From the NCBI RefSeq assembly GCF_001274775.1, contig NZ_LGUE01000001.1, positions 1,647,705 to 1,711,704 on the forward strand: 64,000 nt of DNA, given 5' to 3'. The position numbers and the translations under genes were made by a program. Of the stretch, positions 60,759 to 64,000 are shown one piece after another (position 1 is the first letter of the stretch; each line of letters opens with the position of its first letter). Source of the stretch: Rossellomorea marisflavi. Its GTDB lineage: Bacteria > Bacillota > Bacilli > Bacillales > Bacillaceae_B. The notes beneath the pieces were generated by a model, which was given only the letters and a program-made list of their open reading frames with translations, ran no database searches and was not told the origin of the DNA.

Positions 60759-62113
60759 TGTTGAAACCTTTTAAAGTTGAAGTTTTTCAAGAAGAGCGTC
60801 TCCTCCTCTACCTTCCTGTTTCTTTCAATAGGGATTCAATACCGAGAAGCATCACTCTCGGAACAAGGAAGGTCGAAGCAGAATGCAGGACACATCCCAA
60901 TGGACGAAATGTCATCGGCATCAGCTCCCCCCTTGCCGATGCCCTGCATCTCCCTAGCGGAGTGGGCAGCCTCCACCTTCATCAGGTGGAGGAGGAACTT
61001 TACCTTGGCGCATTGATCGGTGTATTCACGGCCGGATTCACACAGTTCAAGATGAATCCCATCGGGGAACGCTCGCGGATGTTTCAGCGATTGCTTGCTG
61101 TACAGGGTACGCTCGGAGTCATACCGTTTGTGTTCGGGGAACATGACATCCAGTGGGAGGATGGACTCATCCATGGCCTTTTTCACTTTGGTGATCAATG
61201 GGAGCGGCACTTTATCCCGTTCCCTACCGTCATCTACGACCGACTCCCCAACCGCAGGAGCGAAAAAAAACGTTCCTTCCTTTCATTAAAGGAGCGACTT
61301 CAAGGAGAATACGGGATTCCGTGGTATAATCCCGGCTTTTTCAACAAACTTGATCTTTTCGAGAGATTGGCAGGGGATGAAGAAGCCGCATCCTTCCTCC
61401 CGGAAACCCATCAGTTCCAATCCATCAGTGATCTTGAGCGGATGCTTGCAACATACCGACATGTGTACGTGAAGCCTGCAAATGGAAGTCTCGGGAACGG
61501 AATTCATAAAATCACGTATGACCGGGGGAAGGATGGGTATTTTTGCAGATTCAAGGACGGCGATCAGCAGGTTCGACTACTCCGGTTTAAGAACCTTGAA
61601 TCCCTTGTGCATTCGGTCCTGAAGGGCCGGAAATTCGATTCCTTCATCATTCAGCAGGGAATCGATCTGATTGAAGATGACCATCGCCCGCTGGACTTCA
61701 GGGTCCATACGAATAAAGATGATGAAGGACGGTGGCACGTATCGGCCATCGCAGCCAAAGTCGCAGGCTCCGGGAGTGTGACAACCCACGCAAAAGCCGG
61801 AGGGGAAGTGAAGGTACTGAGCGAGCTCTTTGCGGAAGATGAAAGGCATGTGATGGAAACCCGGCTCAAGGATGCAGCCATTCGATTGTCGCATTCCATC
61901 GAAGCAAATATGGAGGGCTATGTGGGAGAGATCGGGTTCGACCTCGGAGCCGACGCGAGCGGAAGGATCTGGATGTTCGAAGCCAATTCAAAACCCGGCC
62001 GCTCGATCTTCACCCATCCCTCCCTGAAAGCCGAAGATATTCTCACAAGAAAGCTTGCCCTCTCCTTTGGTGTATTCCTCTCTCGCAAAACCATCGAGGA
62101 ATTAGTACCATGA
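60758..62113 (+). CDS. yheD: YheC/YheD family ATP-grasp protein, array member 3 (YheD-like)
   Basis: At 451 aa this matches YheD in length. A beta-rich N-terminal region of about 100 residues (ITLGTRKVEAEC, GISSPLADALHLPSG) precedes the Ile-Gly-rich linker and ATP-grasp domain. That domain shows YVKPANGSLGNGIHKI, FIIQQGIDLI, DFRVHTNKDD and GFDLGADASGRIWMFEANSKPGRS. The start overlaps the previous stop by one base. B. subtilis YheC and YheD are reported on the spore coat, so a coat or cortex-surface role is expected. Confidence 0.9.
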   Translation: MLKPFKVEVFQEERLLLYLPVSFNRDSIPRSITLGTRKVEAECRTHPNGRNVIGISSPLADALHLPSGVGSLHLHQVEEELYLGALIGVFTAGFTQFKMNPIGERSRMFQRLLAVQGTLGVIPFVFGEHDIQWEDGLIHGLFHFGDQWERHFIPFPTVIYDRLPNRRSEKKRSFLSLKERLQGEYGIPWYNPGFFNKLDLFERLAGDEEAASFLPETHQFQSISDLERMLATYRHVYVKPANGSLGNGIHKITYDRGKDGYFCRFKDGDQQVRLLRFKNLESLVHSVLKGRKFDSFIIQQGIDLIEDDHRPLDFRVHTNKDDEGRWHVSAIAAKVAGSGSVTTHAKAGGEVKVLSELFAEDERHVMETRLKDAAIRLSHSIEANMEGYVGEIGFDLGADASGRIWMFEANSKPGRSIFTHPSLKAEDILTRKLALSFGVFLSRKTIEELVP

Positions 62114-63303
62114 GAATCCTGTATGATCGAAGGAGAAGGATCTTCTGCCATGACGAAAGGAGTATATCCACCTATGCGTTCGGTCTGGATTCCTTTCTTT
62201 TGCAATCAAAAAAATCCGGAGACTCCTACGCCTTTCCCATAGGCTCTCCAAAAGGTGGCGTGATCCCCCTCATAGGCATCCTGGCAGATAAGGACCGCGC
62301 GAATCGCTACCGGGGAAACTTCGAACTCTTTAAAACCCTTCAGGAAATCATCCAGGACGCTGGGGCCATGTGTTTTGTTTTTTCACCCGGTGATATCGAG
62401 TGCAACACGGTTTCCGGCATCGCCTTTAGTGATACGCTGGACAGATGGGTGACCTGCCACTTTCCCCTTCCAAACGTCATTTATAACCGGGTTCCCACTC
62501 CGGCGGGTGAACAAAATGAAGCGTTTCTGAACGTAACCTCATGGAGTAAAGATCATAAGATTCCTTTCTTCAATCCCCACTTTTTTAACAAATGGGAGAT
62601 TTATCAGATCCTCCGGGAAAGGGAAGAACTACGTCCCCATCTCCCCGCTACCGAACAGATCCGAGATTCCGTCCATCTGAAGGAATTTTTGACAGAACAT
62701 AAACAGATCTATATCAAACATTCCCTTTCTTCCAAAGGTAAAGGCATCCGCAAGGTCGAGGTCCATGAAGATGGGAGGGTGATTTGCCGAAGCATCAAAA
62801 AAATCGAGCACTTCTCCTCTGCTGAGCGGTTGGCGCATGCGTACCCCGAATGGTTCCGAGAAAAAGACTGGATCGTCCAGGAGGCCATTCAGTGTCGGTC
62901 ACTGAACGGACACCGATATGACTACAGGGTGCTTGTCCTCTCTTCGGAGGATGGATTCAGTGTGACGGGCATCGGGGTGCGGATGTCGCACCGACAGGAA
63001 GTGACCACACACGTCCCCTCGGGGGGAACGATCATTTCCCTGGACGATGTTGCCAAAGAGGACACAAAGCTGATGCTCGCTTCCATCATGAAGATCTGCG
63101 GGGAAACGCTCACCGAGTCACTGGGGTTCATTGGGGAGTTTTCCGCTGATATCGCTCCAAGGAAAGAGGAAGGCTTCGTTTTATTTGAAATCAACTCCAA
63201 GCCGATGATATTCGATGAACTAGATATCGAAACCACCCGACGCAAGAAGCTTGTGGATACATTTTTCTCCCTTGCCTCCTCCCGTCCTCAACGCAAGGAC
63301 TGA
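62110..63303 (+). CDS. YheC/YheD family ATP-grasp protein, array member 4
   Basis: This 397-aa fourth copy is the most diverged. After GVIPLIGILADKDRANRYRG and PNVIYNRVPTP, its nucleotide loop is YIKHSLSSKGKGIRKV with His-Ser in place of Lys-Pro-x-Gly residues. WIVQEAIQCRSLNGHRYDYRVLVL follows, and the end motif reads EGFVLFEINSKPM. The ATG overlaps the third gene's stop (ATGA). Its 3' end overlaps the convergent ferritin-like gene by 16 bases. Whether it still binds ATP is uncertain. Confidence 0.86.
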   Translation: MRILYDRRRRIFCHDERSISTYAFGLDSFLLQSKKSGDSYAFPIGSPKGGVIPLIGILADKDRANRYRGNFELFKTLQEIIQDAGAMCFVFSPGDIECNTVSGIAFSDTLDRWVTCHFPLPNVIYNRVPTPAGEQNEAFLNVTSWSKDHKIPFFNPHFFNKWEIYQILREREELRPHLPATEQIRDSVHLKEFLTEHKQIYIKHSLSSKGKGIRKVEVHEDGRVICRSIKKIEHFSSAERLAHAYPEWFREKDWIVQEAIQCRSLNGHRYDYRVLVLSSEDGFSVTGIGVRMSHRQEVTTHVPSGGTIISLDDVAKEDTKLMLASIMKICGETLTESLGFIGEFSADIAPRKEEGFVLFEINSKPMIFDELDIETTRRKKLVDTFFSLASSRPQRKD

Positions 63304-63686
63304 TAAATCGTTTGAAAACGGGTCGAGTGTGCCGTCTCATCAGTCATGGCTATAAAGAGCGGTTTATACGCCTGCTGATTCGGTATATCCATCAAAAGAT
63401 CCCGATAGTAGGAAGCACAGTCCAGCTCGTCCTTCAGTGCACGCAGAATCCCTTCTTTAAAGGTTGTGAACTCGACCTTTTCTTTTTTATGTTCATAATA
63501 TTCTCCTGTAAGCAGATAATGCAGATACTGAAATAGATCATAATGCTTTTTCTCATCTTGTCGGGCTGAGCTGATGAACTCCACAAATAATGGATTATTC
63601 GTTCGACTCTGCAATTCTTTATAGAAATGATAGGCTGTCCATTCGTCGCTTATGGCTTTTTGTATATCCCGGAGAAATTCATTCAT
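63288..63686 (-). CDS. Ferritin-like (rubrerythrin-type) protein
   Basis: This 132-aa four-helix protein has spaced acidic and histidine residues of a di-iron site: DEWTAYHFYKEL (about residue 15), RQDEKKHYDLF (about 44), KDELDCASYYRDL (about 88) and MTDETAHSTRF (about 115). The two ExxH-like pairs (EKKH, ETAH) fit a rubrerythrin or coat-type ferritin fold. No rubredoxin domain is present. AGGAGGTACGGG precedes the ATG. It converges on, and slightly overlaps, the last ATP-grasp gene. An iron or peroxide role is inference. Confidence 0.83.
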   Translation of the reverse strand: MNEFLRDIQKAISDEWTAYHFYKELQSRTNNPLFVEFISSARQDEKKHYDLFQYLHYLLTGEYYEHKKEKVEFTTFKEGILRALKDELDCASYYRDLLMDIPNQQAYKPLFIAMTDETAHSTRFQTIYQSLR

Positions 63687-63873
63687 GCTCCCGTACCTCC
63701 TTTGTCCATTCCATAAAGTGTATTAAGACTCAGGTGGATTTATGAGTCGTGTGAATAGGATCACGGGGACGGACAGGCTCTCCTTTCCCTGACTGGTCTG
63801 GACGCCTCATTTCCATTTCACTCTTTTCAGTACAATAGAAACCGTTTACACTATCATTAAGGAGTGATGCTGC

Positions 63874-64000
63874 ATGATTCAACATTTTCAATACAGGAGC
63901 ATGTATGAAAACAAAGAGTTACCGGGTTGGTATATTTCATTTTTCTACGGCGGCGTCAAGCATGAAGGGATCTACCATAAAGACGGCCGGATCGACTGCA
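63874..64000 (+). CDS. yheE: YheE-like small protein (3' end beyond the window)
   Basis: The first 42 codons are visible: MIQHFQYRSMYENKELPGW, then FFYGGVKHEGIYHKDGRIDC. This resembles B. subtilis YheE (about 70 residues), which lies next to yheD in that genome. Ribosome site AAGGAGTGATG precedes the ATG. Nothing catalytic is visible, and the function is unknown. The frame is open to the right edge. Confidence 0.8.
   Translation, partial: MIQHFQYRSMYENKELPGWYISFFYGGVKHEGIYHKDGRIDC

Noticed and set aside
1-64000. tRNA, rRNA, CRISPR, transposase, prophage or riboswitch
   Set aside because: Reading both strands I saw no cloverleaf cluster, no regularly spaced identical repeats with unique spacers, no transposase or integrase, and no recognisable riboswitch core. 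The leader of trpP fits TRAP control instead.

Overview
The window is chromosomal DNA from a low-to-mid GC, spore-forming member of the Bacillaceae, a relative of Bacillus subtilis but clearly diverged from it. The evidence is gene content and order: addBA, a sipV/yhjE pair, comK with its IDEAL-domain neighbour, the yhf, yhg/hem, ecs/hit, trpP/hpr, prsA and yhaMNO groups and the yheA-yheE end all match the B. subtilis yhe-yha-yhf-yhj arc. Shine-Dalgarno sites are strong (GGAGG type), and TTG and GTG starts are common. Genus is not assigned. I saw no rRNA, tRNA, CRISPR array, transposase or prophage gene.

Layout. 1-9.6 kb: recombination nuclease genes addB-addA (addA runs off the left edge), a surface endonuclease lipoprotein, a signal peptidase with a TVP38-type membrane protein. 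9.8-16.7 kb: an S9 peptidase, yhjD, comK, an IDEAL protein, a DUF421 membrane protein, an M48 protease and azlCD. 16.8-25.6 kb: an XRE-cupin regulator divergent from azlCD, a YeeE/YedE transporter, a kinase-like protein, fatty-acid activation genes (an enoyl-CoA hydratase and lcfB with a FadR-type operator), lplJ, yhfI, the tiny zinc-ribbon gene yhfH and a YtkA/FixH-like lipoprotein. 25.9-33.3 kb: yhgE with its TetR repressor yhgD, the haem operon hemE-hemH-hemY, and the haem mono-oxygenase gene hmoB divergent from it. 33.5-39.7 kb: a permease, DoxX, a GNAT gene, ecsABC and hit. 39.7-45.6 kb: trpP with a leader that looks like a TRAP target, yhaH, hpr, yhaI, yhaJ, a tandem structured repeat, three tiny YjcZ genes, prsA and yhaL. 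45.7-53.7 kb: yhaM, the yhaO-yhaN nuclease/ATPase pair, yhzD, and a second acyl-CoA ligase/enoyl-CoA hydratase pair. 54-64 kb: hemZ, yhaX, yheA, yheB, four overlapping YheC/YheD ATP-grasp genes, a ferritin-like protein, and the start of yheE.

How the genes work together. Several modules are visible: DNA end repair (AddAB, YhaNO); protein export and folding (Sip, Ecs, PrsA); haem synthesis and turnover (HemE/H/Y/Z, HmoB); two fatty-acid activation modules; regulators of the transition state and competence (Hpr, ComK); and a sporulation or coat set (YheC/D paralogues, YjcZ peptides, YhaL, YhjD).

The most unusual material is non-coding or paralogous. It comprises the translationally coupled four-gene ATP-grasp array, a tandem hairpin repeat whose stem arms co-vary between copies, a three-fold repeated start-site-like motif with tiny reading frames between ecsA and hit, and a HAD protein (YhaX) lacking its nucleophile aspartate. 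No wholly new multi-gene defence or mobile system was recognised.
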